A stretch of DNA of 54,348 bases from an uncultured Collinsella sp. GTDB taxonomy: Bacteria > Actinomycetota > Coriobacteriia > Coriobacteriales > Coriobacteriaceae. Each line of letters opens with the position of its first letter. The first letter of the stretch is position 1. Of this stretch, positions 6,836-15,743 are shown in pieces. The DNA lies in assembly GCA_958429225.1 (NCBI GenBank), contig CAUAJB010000005.1, positions 1 to 54,348 of the forward strand. The letters are read 5' to 3'. A program made the position numbers and the translations under genes. The notes below the pieces were generated by a model that saw nothing but the letters and a program-made list of their open reading frames with translations, was not told the origin of the DNA and did not search any database.

Positions 6836-8709
6836 GCGCGATCACCCATCAATACATTCTTGGCGTGGAGCGTGGGGCAGATCCCGCAGCCGGTGCACGA
6901 CGTGCGGGTGCAGTCGGGAGTCATGACGCCCTCGAGTGAGCGACGGTACTCGCGCTCGAGGAAGCCGCGCGTGCAGCCGGGGCTCACGTGCTCCCACGGC
7001 AGGCGCCAGTCCAACTCGTAGGGCAGGTGCACGAGCTCATTGAGGTCGATGCCGTTTTTGGCAGCAGCTTCCTTCCAGTTATCGAGCGAGAAATGCTCTA
7101 CCCAGGCGTCAAAGCGAGAGCCCGAGCGCCAAGCGTCGATGATGACGGGCGTCATGTCACGACCGGCGCGGGACAGCGCAGCCTCGATGAGCGAGGTCTC
7201 GGCATCGTGGTAATGAACGCGGACGGCACGGTTGCGAACGCTCGTGATGAGCAGCTTCTGGCGACGCTTGACGTCGTCGTAGTCGAGCTGCGGGCACCAC
7301 TGGAACGGCGTGGCAGCCTTGGGGATAAAGACCGAAACCGAGATGGACACCGAGATCGAGCCGCGACGAGCCTTGGGCACCACGGAACGACCGAGCTCCA
7401 GCACGTGATCGGCCAGATTGGCGATGGCCACGATGTCCTCGTCGCGCTCGCCGGGAAGGCCCATCATAAAGTAGAGCTTCATGCGGTTCCAGCCGGCCTC
7501 GAAGGCCGCCTTGGCCGCACGGTCCAGGTCCTCCTCGGTCACGTTCTTGTTAATGATGTCGCGCATGCGCTGGCTGCCGGCCTCGGGCGCGAACGTCAGG
7601 CCGCCCTTCTTTTCGCCGGCGACCGACTCAGCCATATCCACGCCAAACGAATCCAGGCGCTGCGACGGAATAGACACGCGAATACCCGTATCCTCCAGGC
7701 GACGGTTGAGCCTGCCGAGCACGTCGCGAATGCAGGAGTGGTCGGTCGTGGAGAGCGAGGTCAGCGACACCTCGTCATAGCCAGTCTTTTCCAGGCCCTG
7801 AATCACCGACGAGACGATCTGGTCGGCCGAGCGCTCGCGCACCGGGCGATACGTCATGCCGGCCTGGCAAAAACGACAGCCGCGGGCGCAGCCGCGCAGG
7901 ATCTCGATAGACAGGCGGTCGTGAACCAGCTGCGCATAGGGCACGCACGACTGCGACAGCGGATTCGTGGCGCCGAAATCCTCGACGACGCGCTTGTAGA
8001 CCACGGTCGGCGCATCCTTGCCCTCACGTGGCACGGTGTAGCCATGCGGCGAGCAGGGCTCGTCATGACGAACCTCATAGAGTGACGGCACGTAGTTGCC
8101 GGCAATGGATGCAAGCTGCTCAACAATCTGCGCGCGCGGGACTCCTTCGTCACGCAGGCGGCGATGCAGCTGGCAGGTCTCGAGCAGCGATTCCTCGCCC
8201 TCACCGATGAGGATGGCATCGAAGAAGGCCGCGTACGGCTCGGGGTTGTACACCGAGGGGCCGCCGGCGATGATGATGGGGTCGTCTTCACCTCGGTCGG
8301 CCGCTAACAGCGGAATGCCAGCGAGGTCGAGAGCCTCGAGGAAGTTCGTCACCGCCATCTCGTGCGGCACATGCAGGCCGACGATATCAAACGAAGCGAC
8401 CGGCGCTGCACCCTCGAGCGACAGCAGCGGAATGCCCGCCTCGCGCATGGCGTCACCCATATCGGGCCACGGCACATAGCCGCGCTCGCAGGAGATGCCC
8501 TCGGCCTGGTTAAGGATGTTGTAGAGGATGGCGATGCCCTGGTTGGGCAAACCAACCTCGTACACATCCGGGTAGATCAGGCAGCAACGGTAGTCGGCAT
8601 CGGCCTTGGAAAGCGTGCCCCACTCGTGATCGATATAGCGGCTCGGCTTCTCGACCTTGGCGAGCAACGGCTCAATTAAATGAAAACAATCTTGGTACGG
8701 AACGCGCAA
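6832..8709 (-). CDS. TIGR03960-family B12-binding-domain-like radical SAM protein
   Basis: The 625-residue protein has a cobalamin-binding-like N-terminal half (VYEVGLPNQGIAILYNIL, then IVGLHVPHEM) and a radical-SAM core with the cluster motif CARGCRFCQAG at about residues 275-285. Later pieces typical of the family are TFAPEAGSQRMRDIINKNV and KLYFMMGLPGE. The C-terminus is cysteine-rich (CTRTSCTGCGICP), suggesting a second iron-sulphur site. Its substrate is unknown. The start is TTG at 8709, with AGGGG a few bases upstream. It overlaps the next gene by four bases. Confidence 0.94.
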   Translation of the reverse strand: MRVPYQDCFHLIEPLLAKVEKPSRYIDHEWGTLSKADADYRCCLIYPDVYEVGLPNQGIAILYNILNQAEGISCERGYVPWPDMGDAMREAGIPLLSLEGAAPVASFDIVGLHVPHEMAVTNFLEALDLAGIPLLAADRGEDDPIIIAGGPSVYNPEPYAAFFDAILIGEGEESLLETCQLHRRLRDEGVPRAQIVEQLASIAGNYVPSLYEVRHDEPCSPHGYTVPREGKDAPTVVYKRVVEDFGATNPLSQSCVPYAQLVHDRLSIEILRGCARGCRFCQAGMTYRPVRERSADQIVSSVIQGLEKTGYDEVSLTSLSTTDHSCIRDVLGRLNRRLEDTGIRVSIPSQRLDSFGVDMAESVAGEKKGGLTFAPEAGSQRMRDIINKNVTEEDLDRAAKAAFEAGWNRMKLYFMMGLPGERDEDIVAIANLADHVLELGRSVVPKARRGSISVSISVSVFIPKAATPFQWCPQLDYDDVKRRQKLLITSVRNRAVRVHYHDAETSLIEAALSRAGRDMTPVIIDAWRSGSRFDAWVEHFSLDNWKEAAAKNGIDLNELVHLPYELDWRLPWEHVSPGCTRGFLEREYRRSLEGVMTPDCTRTSCTGCGICPTLHAKNVLMGDRA

Positions 8710-8719
8710 CGGAAAACCC

Positions 8720-9649
8720 CTAAGCAGCGAGATCTGATGCGTCCTGGTAGGACGCCATAGGACGGGTAGCGCCCGCGACCGTGGTCACAAGATCGCGAAC
8801 GCGGGAAAACGTGGCAGTGACTACCTCATTGGCACGGCTGTAGTCGACATCGCGCTCGTAGAGCGAAACGAGCGCACGGCCCATGCCATAGGTGCCCGCG
8901 GCAGCAGTGAGCGCCTTGACGGCAAACCCAATATGCGGCGTCTGCTTGACAAGTGCGCGGGTGACCGCTCGGATCACAAGACCGCCGGCAAGCACGCCCG
9001 CGACCTCGTAGCCGCGCTCAGGCTTAATGCCGCGTCCAAAGACGGCAGCGAGCTCAAAGAGCATGCCCACCTGCGCCAGCGCCATAACGGGATAATCGGC
9101 GCCCGGCAAAAACACCAGCGCACCGGTCGCCATATTGGTGAGCGCGCACGAGGTGATGATACGATTGGCCGCCGCGATGCGCATGAAGGCAAAGTTCGCC
9201 GCAAAAGCCGTTTCCTTGTCGGTGCGATCGAGAATCCAGCGGGCAAGCGTCTCGAGCAGATACGTCTTATCGGTTGCCGCTACCACGCCGAGCATGGGCG
9301 TGGACTCCTCGATAAACGGCACCTCCACAGCAGACTCGGCAAGCACGCACACGGGCGCGCCGGCGATCACGAGCTCCTGCACGGCACTCTCCAAGCGGTC
9401 GGAACCACACGAGAGCACCAGCACCACATCGGTATCGGTCTTTGGAGCAATTCGCTCCTCCCCCAGACGCTCGACGCGCACAATGCCCGAGGTCGTCTGC
9501 GGCACAAAGGCGTCACGCACCGTCTCGGCCAGAAAGCGCGAGGCGGACGAATCCAGATAGACCGAGACGCGCACCGGCGTATCGGAATCCTTCTTAACGG
9601 ACGCGCCCATCTTAAAAGCGCGGGTCAGCTTATCTACGGGAATTTTCAT
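8720..9649 (-). CDS. DUF697-like membrane-associated protein
   Basis: This 309-residue protein has no catalytic motif I recognise. Residues 1-150 look like a soluble alpha/beta domain (VRVSVYLDSSASRFLAETV; VLVLSCGSD). The second half has hydrophobic helices (ALVFLPGADYPVMALAQVGMLFELAAVFGRG and AGVLAGGLVIRAV) followed by GTYGMGRALVSLYERDVD, resembling the DUF697/YcjF-like helical region. It sits between rodA (18 bases) and the radical-SAM gene (10 bases), so it is in the same operon. Link to envelope growth is only suggested by position. Confidence 0.72.
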   Translation of the reverse strand: MKIPVDKLTRAFKMGASVKKDSDTPVRVSVYLDSSASRFLAETVRDAFVPQTTSGIVRVERLGEERIAPKTDTDVVLVLSCGSDRLESAVQELVIAGAPVCVLAESAVEVPFIEESTPMLGVVAATDKTYLLETLARWILDRTDKETAFAANFAFMRIAAANRIITSCALTNMATGALVFLPGADYPVMALAQVGMLFELAAVFGRGIKPERGYEVAGVLAGGLVIRAVTRALVKQTPHIGFAVKALTAAAGTYGMGRALVSLYERDVDYSRANEVVTATFSRVRDLVTTVAGATRPMASYQDASDLAA

Positions 9650-9667
9650 AGCAAACCCCTCCAGCGG

Positions 9668-10894
9668 TTACGCGGCGCCCGAACGATGCCGCCATATGGA
9701 TTGTACGATACCCACCGTCAGCAGCTGAATCATCATCGAAGACGAACCGAAGCTAATAAACGGCAGCGGAATACCGGTAATCGGCATCATGCCGATGCAC
9801 ATGCCGATGTTTTCGAAGGTCTGGAACGCCCACATGCCAACGATGCCCACACACGAAAGACGCAAAAACAGCGACTCGCACTTAAAGGCGACGCGAATCG
9901 TCGAGAAGATGAGCAGTACGTACAAGCACAGCAGCAAAAAGGAGCCGCAGAAGCCAAAGGTCTCGGACAAAAAGGCGAAGACGAAGTCGGTGTGGAACTC
10001 AGGCAGAAAGCCGCCGGCCGACTGCGTCGCATGCCCCAGGCCCTTACCAAAGAAACCGCCCGAGCCGACCGCGATCAACGACTGCTGCAGATTGTACGCA
10101 TCGTCCGAATCGGCATTATCGGGGTCGATAAAGACCGTCAGACGGTTCATCTGATACTGCTTGATGAGCACATCATGGCCGAGCAACGAATCAAAGACCG
10201 AATCGAGCGCCAGGACGAGGGCCACCAGGCCCACAAGCAGGGCCAGGGTCGACAGCACCCATTCGCGGCGTGCACCGCTCATACAGATGACGATAGCGCC
10301 AGAAACCAGCACGACCAGGCCCGATCCCAGGTCGCCCATGGCAACGACGGCCAAAAACGGAATGGACAGCATGCCGCAGAGCTTGACGTAGTCGCGAACG
10401 GTATCGATGCGACCGTTATACTGCGAGCCAAGCGTAGCAATAAAGAAGATGGTGATGAGCTTGGCAAGCTCAACCGGCTGGAATGTCAAGCCGATACCGG
10501 GAATCTTGATCCAGCCCGTCATGCCCAGACCGCCCGTATAGGACAGACCCGGAATCTTGGGCGAGAGGATCACGATCAGGTCGATGACGAGCAACGCCGT
10601 CGAGAAATTGGAAATACCGCGCAGGTCGGAGCGCCAGACCAGCACCGCCAGCACTGCTCCGATGCCAATTCCCAGCAGATGGCGTGAGAACGAAGCATCG
10701 GCCTTAAACTGCGAAGCCGACCAGATAATGATGGCACCGTAGGCGACGAGCGCCACAGTAGCCACGAGCACACCGATATGCACCTTTTGGCGAAACGTGC
10801 CGCGCGAGGCCGAAAGTTGCTTGTTGACGCGGTCCAGGCTGCTGCGAGAGCCGGTCTTGGTTGAACGGAACAGATCCGCCGGAGAAAAATCCAT
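9668..10894 (-). CDS. rodA: Rod-shape SEDS peptidoglycan polymerase RodA
   Basis: RodA is the glycosyltransferase that polymerises lipid II during elongation, paired with the class B PBP encoded just upstream. About ten membrane segments are visible. SEDS signatures are WIKIPGIGLTFQPVELAKL, the QQSLIAVGSGGFFGKGLGHATQS loop with its conserved glycines, and the last helix region PLPFISFGSSSM. The N-terminal 50 residues are polar and serine/arginine rich. FtsW is the alternative, but the mrdA neighbour and mre genes point to RodA. It begins 9 bases after mrdA. Confidence 0.95.
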   Translation of the reverse strand: MDFSPADLFRSTKTGSRSSLDRVNKQLSASRGTFRQKVHIGVLVATVALVAYGAIIIWSASQFKADASFSRHLLGIGIGAVLAVLVWRSDLRGISNFSTALLVIDLIVILSPKIPGLSYTGGLGMTGWIKIPGIGLTFQPVELAKLITIFFIATLGSQYNGRIDTVRDYVKLCGMLSIPFLAVVAMGDLGSGLVVLVSGAIVICMSGARREWVLSTLALLVGLVALVLALDSVFDSLLGHDVLIKQYQMNRLTVFIDPDNADSDDAYNLQQSLIAVGSGGFFGKGLGHATQSAGGFLPEFHTDFVFAFLSETFGFCGSFLLLCLYVLLIFSTIRVAFKCESLFLRLSCVGIVGMWAFQTFENIGMCIGMMPITGIPLPFISFGSSSMMIQLLTVGIVQSIWRHRSGAA

Positions 10895-10903
10895 CGCAAC
10901 CTC

Positions 10904-12973
10904 CTATCGAACCGAAGAATCGCCCGAGGCCGAAGAGGTATCGGGCTCGCCATAAATCACGCCGAGCACGTCGCGCACGACATGCATCGCGGTATCTGAG
11001 CCGCCGCCGCCCTGCTCCAGGACAGTAGCGATGACATACTTGGGGTCATCGGCCGGTGCATAGGCGCAGAACCACGCGTATTCGTCCTCGCCGCTTTTCT
11101 CGCCCGTGCCCGACTTGCCGTATACCTGCGGCGTCAGGGTGCCAAAGTGCGCCGCCAGGGACGTCGATGCCGTGTAAATCACGTCGTGCATGCCGTTGCG
11201 AACAAGAGCCAAATCCGAATCGCTGTTGATCTTGGCCACCAAGCGCTTCTTCTTGCCCTTGCCGTTGTACTTATAGGCATCGCCGTCGCCATCGCGCGAC
11301 ACGGCAGACAAAAACACGTGAGGCACGTACTGTTTGCCGCCGTTGGCAAGACCCATATAGGCACACGCCATCTGCAGGGGCGTCACCAGAATGTCACCCT
11401 GACCGATGGCAATGTTGGTCATATCGCCGGCATTCCACTTGCGGTCCTCGGCAGAGGCGTCGGTGAAGTACGACTCTTTCCACTCGGCATCGGGAATACG
11501 GCCCGCGCCCTCACTCGGCAGATCGATACCGCAGGTCTTGCCTAGACCCCAGCGACGAAAGACCTCCTGCAGGCCCTCGGGATGTTGCTCGTCATAAAAG
11601 AACGCCTTGCCCATGTCGTAGAAGACGGGGTCGCACGAGTTGGCGATTCCCGACTGCAGCGTCATGGTGCCGTGGCCGGAATGCAGCCAGCAGTACTTGC
11701 CCCACGACTTGCCCAGACCCGTCCAATAGCCCGTGCAGTTGGTCGTCTGCCCCGACGTGTAGGTTCCAAACTCAAGACCGGCCAGTGCCGAGAGCGGCTT
11801 GATGGTCGAAGCCGACATGTACTGTCCGCTGATGGCGCGGTTGAGCAGCGGGTGCGAACCCTTGTCATCATTGAGCTCGGTCCACACGTCATTTGAGACG
11901 CCGCCGATAAAGACGGACGGATCGAACTTGGGTTGGCTCGCCATGCCCAGGATCTCGCCATTGTTGGGATCGAGACACACCACAGCGCCGTTGCCGGCAT
12001 TGCTGTAGCCAGTGGTCTTGGCAAGCTCGATAGCGCTCGCCAGCGCCGTCTCACAGGCCTGTTGGATTTTAAGGTCGAGCGTGAGCTTAATGTCGGAGCC
12101 GGCCTTCGCGGGCACGGCGCCGGCCTGACCGGTCACATTGCCCGAGGCATCGACCTTGACGGTCTGCTCGCCACGAATACCCTGCAGCAGGTTTTCGTAG
12201 TAGCTCTCAACGCCCGCCTGGCCCACGATATCGCCCGACTGGTACGTAATCTTGCCAGCAGAAGCATCATCATCGCCAGAGGTTTTCTTATTCTGGGCCT
12301 CGAGCTGCTCGGAGGTAATGGTGCCGGTATAGCCCAAGATATGACATGCCGTCTCGCCATATGGATACTGGCGCTCGGTACGCTCGGCAATCTTGACGCC
12401 CGGGAACTCGCCGGCATGCTCCTGAATATAGGCAACCGTGGAGCGACGGACGTCCGTCGCGATGGTATGCAGGCTCTGGGCGCCCTCTGTATTGTCCTGA
12501 ATATTGCGAAGGACCGCCACGTAAGGCATTCCAAGCACGTTGGCAAGATGGCGAACCAGAACCTCATCCTCGGCAAGGTCGCGGTAGGCCACGACAGCAA
12601 GTGAGGGACGGTTCTGGACAAGCGCCACGCCATTGCGGTCGAGGATGCGGCCGCGCACAGCGGGTGTGGTAACGGTGCGAGTCTGATTACTATTGGCCTG
12701 CTTCTCGTAATAGTCCGACGAGACCATCTGCATGCCCCACAGCTTGACGGCAAGTGCCGCAAACATCGCGCCCACACCCGTGGTGAGGATGGAAAAGCGG
12801 CCCTTAAAGGCGGTCGCCGCGGTATTGCCCTCGCCCTCGGTGGCGCGCGGGGCCGTTCCATGCTGTGTATCGTAGGTAAAACGGGAATCGCCACGACGCA
12901 TGATGACCAGCGCGACCACGATGGCCACAACCAGCACGATACCGGCGATAATAACCGTCATCTGGGAAGACAT
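10904..12973 (-). CDS. mrdA: Penicillin-binding protein 2 (class B transpeptidase)
   Basis: The enzyme cross-links peptidoglycan during elongation together with RodA. The 689-residue protein has an N-terminal membrane anchor at about 5-25 and a second hydrophobic stretch at 60-80, a dimerisation domain (TPAVRGRILDRNGVALVQN), and a transpeptidase domain. The catalytic serine is in S389-T-I-K392; the second motif is SCD at about 446-448 and the third is KSGTG (YGKSGTGEKSG). The residues before the active serine (QYMSAS) differ from the usual YxPGS. An FtsI-type assignment is possible on motifs alone, but the neighbours are mreCD and rodA. Confidence 0.93.
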   Translation of the reverse strand: MSSQMTVIIAGIVLVVAIVVALVIMRRGDSRFTYDTQHGTAPRATEGEGNTAATAFKGRFSILTTGVGAMFAALAVKLWGMQMVSSDYYEKQANSNQTRTVTTPAVRGRILDRNGVALVQNRPSLAVVAYRDLAEDEVLVRHLANVLGMPYVAVLRNIQDNTEGAQSLHTIATDVRRSTVAYIQEHAGEFPGVKIAERTERQYPYGETACHILGYTGTITSEQLEAQNKKTSGDDDASAGKITYQSGDIVGQAGVESYYENLLQGIRGEQTVKVDASGNVTGQAGAVPAKAGSDIKLTLDLKIQQACETALASAIELAKTTGYSNAGNGAVVCLDPNNGEILGMASQPKFDPSVFIGGVSNDVWTELNDDKGSHPLLNRAISGQYMSASTIKPLSALAGLEFGTYTSGQTTNCTGYWTGLGKSWGKYCWLHSGHGTMTLQSGIANSCDPVFYDMGKAFFYDEQHPEGLQEVFRRWGLGKTCGIDLPSEGAGRIPDAEWKESYFTDASAEDRKWNAGDMTNIAIGQGDILVTPLQMACAYMGLANGGKQYVPHVFLSAVSRDGDGDAYKYNGKGKKKRLVAKINSDSDLALVRNGMHDVIYTASTSLAAHFGTLTPQVYGKSGTGEKSGEDEYAWFCAYAPADDPKYVIATVLEQGGGGSDTAMHVVRDVLGVIYGEPDTSSASGDSSVR

Positions 12974-12986
12974 CTACGGGCCTCCC

Positions 12987-13559
12987 CTATTTGAGCTTGC
13001 GGGTCTTGGGCTTAAAGCGCATACCCGTCTGGCGTCCGCCACGTGCGGAGAATCCATAGCCGGACTGCGGCACGACGCCGGACATCAAAAACGGAATGGC
13101 AACCAGACCCGTCAGGATCGAAGACGGCAACGCATGCCCAAAGATCGCCACGACAAAGCTCGTCTCCAAACCCATAAACAGCAAGATGATGCTGTAGATC
13201 ACATTAATGACGAGCGCAAAGGCGCCCACGGTGATGCCGCGCGCACTCGGGGTACCGCCCGTCTGACCGACGGCGCTGTGCACCAGGGCAAAAGAGCCCA
13301 CGGTCAGCAGGAGCGACATAACGCCCACCGGCACGGCAGCGGACAGGTCATAAAACAAGCCGCTGCAAAAACCGCACACGACGGCACGGGTCGGGTCGCC
13401 CGAGAACACGCTTAGGCACACCAGGATAATCATGAAGTTGACGCGACCGCCCGCAATGGAGATCTGCGGTGCCAGGCCTGCCTGCAGCAGCACGCACACG
13501 ATGGCGGCGATCACAAACGTACGGGAGCTCATCCCCTGCTCGTGTAGATCCATGGACAT
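12987..13559 (-). CDS. mreD: Rod shape-determining protein MreD
   Basis: MreD is a small integral membrane protein of the elongasome. The 190-residue product has five or six hydrophobic segments, starting with FVIAAIVCVLLQAGLAP, and the family feature FCSGLFYDLSAAVPVGVM. The tail is basic (GRRQTG... FKPKTRKLK in pieces), so it is probably cytoplasmic. Sequence identity in this family is low; position between mreC and mrdA decides the assignment. Confidence 0.9.
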   Translation of the reverse strand: MSMDLHEQGMSSRTFVIAAIVCVLLQAGLAPQISIAGGRVNFMIILVCLSVFSGDPTRAVVCGFCSGLFYDLSAAVPVGVMSLLLTVGSFALVHSAVGQTGGTPSARGITVGAFALVINVIYSIILLFMGLETSFVVAIFGHALPSSILTGLVAIPFLMSGVVPQSGYGFSARGGRQTGMRFKPKTRKLK

Positions 13560-13564
13560 GCCCC

Positions 13565-14563
13565 CTATTCGCTCGAGCCAGAATCGGTCGTCTCGGACGT
13601 GTCGGAACTGTCATCCGAGCTCTCGTCCTTCGTCTTGGTCGCAGCGTCGTGCGACGTTCCCTGCGGCGTGCTGTTGGCCGTACTCACGTCCTCATCCGAG
13701 GCCGATTGTTCGTCGGTCAGCGAGGTGATGACCAGCACTTCCTCGTTGTTCTCGGCCGTGGTCTGAGCGCGCACCACAATGGTGTAGTACACGTCGTTTG
13801 CCGATTTCTCAACCGACGAGACGGTGCCGAGCGGTAGACCCTTGGGGAACACGCCACCGATGCCCGAGGTCACGATGATGTCGCCAACCTTAACATCGGA
13901 GTCGACGCTCACGTACTCAAGACGCAGCGTGCCGTCAGCCTGACCCTGCAGCATGCCCTGGGCGCGCGTGTCCTGCACCATGGCGGATACGCCGGAGTTC
14001 TCGTCGCCAATCAGGCGCACGGTGGACGTTTTGGCCGAGACTTCGATGATCTGGCCGATAACACCGGCCGAACTCGTCACAGGCATGTTGATGGTAAGCC
14101 CGTCGGCAGAACCCTTATCAATCGTGACGGTCGAGGTCCAGGCATCGCCCGAGGCACCAACGATACGAGCTGCGGTCGATTTGAGGTTGTAGGTCGACTG
14201 CAGGCCGACCAGCCCCTCCAGACGCTCAGCGGTCTTTTGAGCCTCAGAAAGCTCGGCGACCTTAGAGGTCAGCTCCTCATTTTGCTTCTTGAGCTCGTCG
14301 AGCGTGTCCTGCGACGCCGTTAGGTTAGAGAACACGTTGCCAATCGCATTGAAGGGAGCCGCCACAGCCGAGCCCACAAAGCGCACCGGAGAGGTAATCG
14401 TCGTTACGCCCGAACGCACGGCATGAATCGGCCCTGCCTCGCCCTCGCGGATGTAAAACGTGAGCAGCAACACCGAAATCAGGCTGAAAACAATCAACGG
14501 GCGCATACCCGTTGATTGTCGCTTGGTATTCAGATTTGTGGAGAAACCCGAAGATCGTGCCAA
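13565..14563 (-). CDS. mreC: Rod shape-determining protein MreC
   Basis: MreC is an extracytoplasmic scaffold linking MreB to PBP2 and RodA. One membrane anchor lies at about residues 22-40 (LIVFSLISVLLLTFYI), followed by a coiled coil at about 80-120 (LDELKKQNEELTSKVAEL). The beta-barrel region contains ARIVGASGDAW, GADGL-type turn sequence SADGLTINMPV, and GDIIVTSGIGGVFPKGLPLG, all typical. The C-terminal 60 residues are Ser/Asp/Glu-rich and probably disordered. It starts 21 bases after mreB. Confidence 0.96.
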   Translation of the reverse strand: MARSSGFSTNLNTKRQSTGMRPLIVFSLISVLLLTFYIREGEAGPIHAVRSGVTTITSPVRFVGSAVAAPFNAIGNVFSNLTASQDTLDELKKQNEELTSKVAELSEAQKTAERLEGLVGLQSTYNLKSTAARIVGASGDAWTSTVTIDKGSADGLTINMPVTSSAGVIGQIIEVSAKTSTVRLIGDENSGVSAMVQDTRAQGMLQGQADGTLRLEYVSVDSDVKVGDIIVTSGIGGVFPKGLPLGTVSSVEKSANDVYYTIVVRAQTTAENNEEVLVITSLTDEQSASDEDVSTANSTPQGTSHDAATKTKDESSDDSSDTSETTDSGSSE

Positions 14564-14584
14564 ATGGAATCCACCTTTTGGAAA

Positions 14585-15628
14585 TTAAGCATTGGTCTGG
14601 ACGAAGCCGCCATCAAACGCATTGGCCTCGAGCACGCGGGCGCAGCCGTTAACGACATTATCGAGCGCCGTGGGGCTGACGTTGACCGAAACACCGGTCT
14701 CATCGCGCAGGCGCACGTCGAGACCGCGCAGCAGCGCACCGCCACCGGTCAGCAAAATGCCGTAGTACATAAGGTCCGAAGCAAGATCGGGAGGCGTAGC
14801 GTCGAGTGCGTCCTTGACGGCCTTGGCCATCTCGTCGAGTGGCTTGTTGAGTGCGCGACGAATCTCCTCGCTCTCGATGCGCACGGTCTTGGGCAGACCG
14901 GTGATCACGTCGCGGCCGTTGACCTCGACGTCGAGCTCGTCCTTGAGCGGCACGGCGGAACCGACCTTGATCTTGATGTCCTCTGCCGTACGCTCGCCGA
15001 TGGCCAGGTTGTAGGCATCGCGAACGTGCGTGAGGATGGCCTGGTCGAACTCGTCACCGGCAATACGGATGGACTGCGAGACGACGATGCCGCCCATAGC
15101 GATAACAGCGACCTCGGTGGTACCGCCACCGATGTCGATGACCATGGAGCCGGTGGGTTCCTCGACGGGCAGGTCGGCGCCGATAGCGGCGGCCATAGGC
15201 TCTTCGATCAGATAGGCCTGGCGGGCACCGGCCTGGATCGTGGCCTCAAAGACAGCTCGCTTCTCGACCGACGTGACGCCGGAAGGAACGCAGACGACAA
15301 CGCGCGGACGCGGGGTCCACGGATAGCGCTTCTCGGACGCCTTGTCGATAAAGTAGCGAAGCATGGCCTCGGTAACATCGAAGTCGGCGATGACGCCGTC
15401 CTTCAGGGGACGAACGGCCACGATGTTGCCGGGCGTACGGCCGAGCATGCGCTTTGCCTCGATACCGACCGCCAGGATGCGCTCGTCGTTCTTGTCGATG
15501 GCGACAACAGAGGGCTCGCGAATGACGATGCCCTTGCCGCGCACGGAGACAAGCGTATTTGCGGTGCCGAGGTCGATGGCAAGATCGCCCGCATAGCTAC
15601 CGAAGAACATATCCATCAAAGAAAACAA
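14585..15628 (-). CDS. mreB: Actin-like cell-shape protein MreB
   Basis: MreB forms membrane-bound filaments that position the cell-wall synthesis machinery. The 347-residue product shows the actin-fold phosphate-1 loop DLGTANTLV, the phosphate-2 region MVIDIGGGTTEVAVI, and GGALLRGLD near the C-terminus. EPSVVAIDKN and MLGRTPGNIVAVRPLKDG are family markers. The presence of mreBCD with mrdA-rodA indicates a cell that elongates by side-wall growth; some Coriobacteriia grow as chains of short rods or ovoid cells. Confidence 0.98.
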   Translation of the reverse strand: MFSLMDMFFGSYAGDLAIDLGTANTLVSVRGKGIVIREPSVVAIDKNDERILAVGIEAKRMLGRTPGNIVAVRPLKDGVIADFDVTEAMLRYFIDKASEKRYPWTPRPRVVVCVPSGVTSVEKRAVFEATIQAGARQAYLIEEPMAAAIGADLPVEEPTGSMVIDIGGGTTEVAVIAMGGIVVSQSIRIAGDEFDQAILTHVRDAYNLAIGERTAEDIKIKVGSAVPLKDELDVEVNGRDVITGLPKTVRIESEEIRRALNKPLDEMAKAVKDALDATPPDLASDLMYYGILLTGGGALLRGLDVRLRDETGVSVNVSPTALDNVVNGCARVLEANAFDGGFVQTNA

Positions 15629-15688
15629 CGCAACTCCTGATGTGTTGGATGATTGCTGGAAAACTACTAGCTCATCATACTAGCGCAA

Positions 15689-15719
15689 GCCCGGCACCTC
15701 ACTTGCGGTGAAGCGCCGG
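15689..15719 (-). terminator. Hairpin between the TPR gene and mreB
   Basis: CCCGGC and GCCGGG form the base of a stem that continues through CAC/GTG inside. No T-run follows on either strand, so termination is uncertain; it could also be a leader structure of the mreB transcript. Confidence 0.35.
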
Positions 15720-15743
15720 GCAAAGCTAAATCCCATAAGGTCA

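Noticed and set aside
8933..10687. A 584-codon plus-strand frame opposite rodA and the DUF697-like gene
   Set aside because: Its sequence is dominated by Arg, His and Gln and matches nothing; RodA on the other strand has clear motifs.
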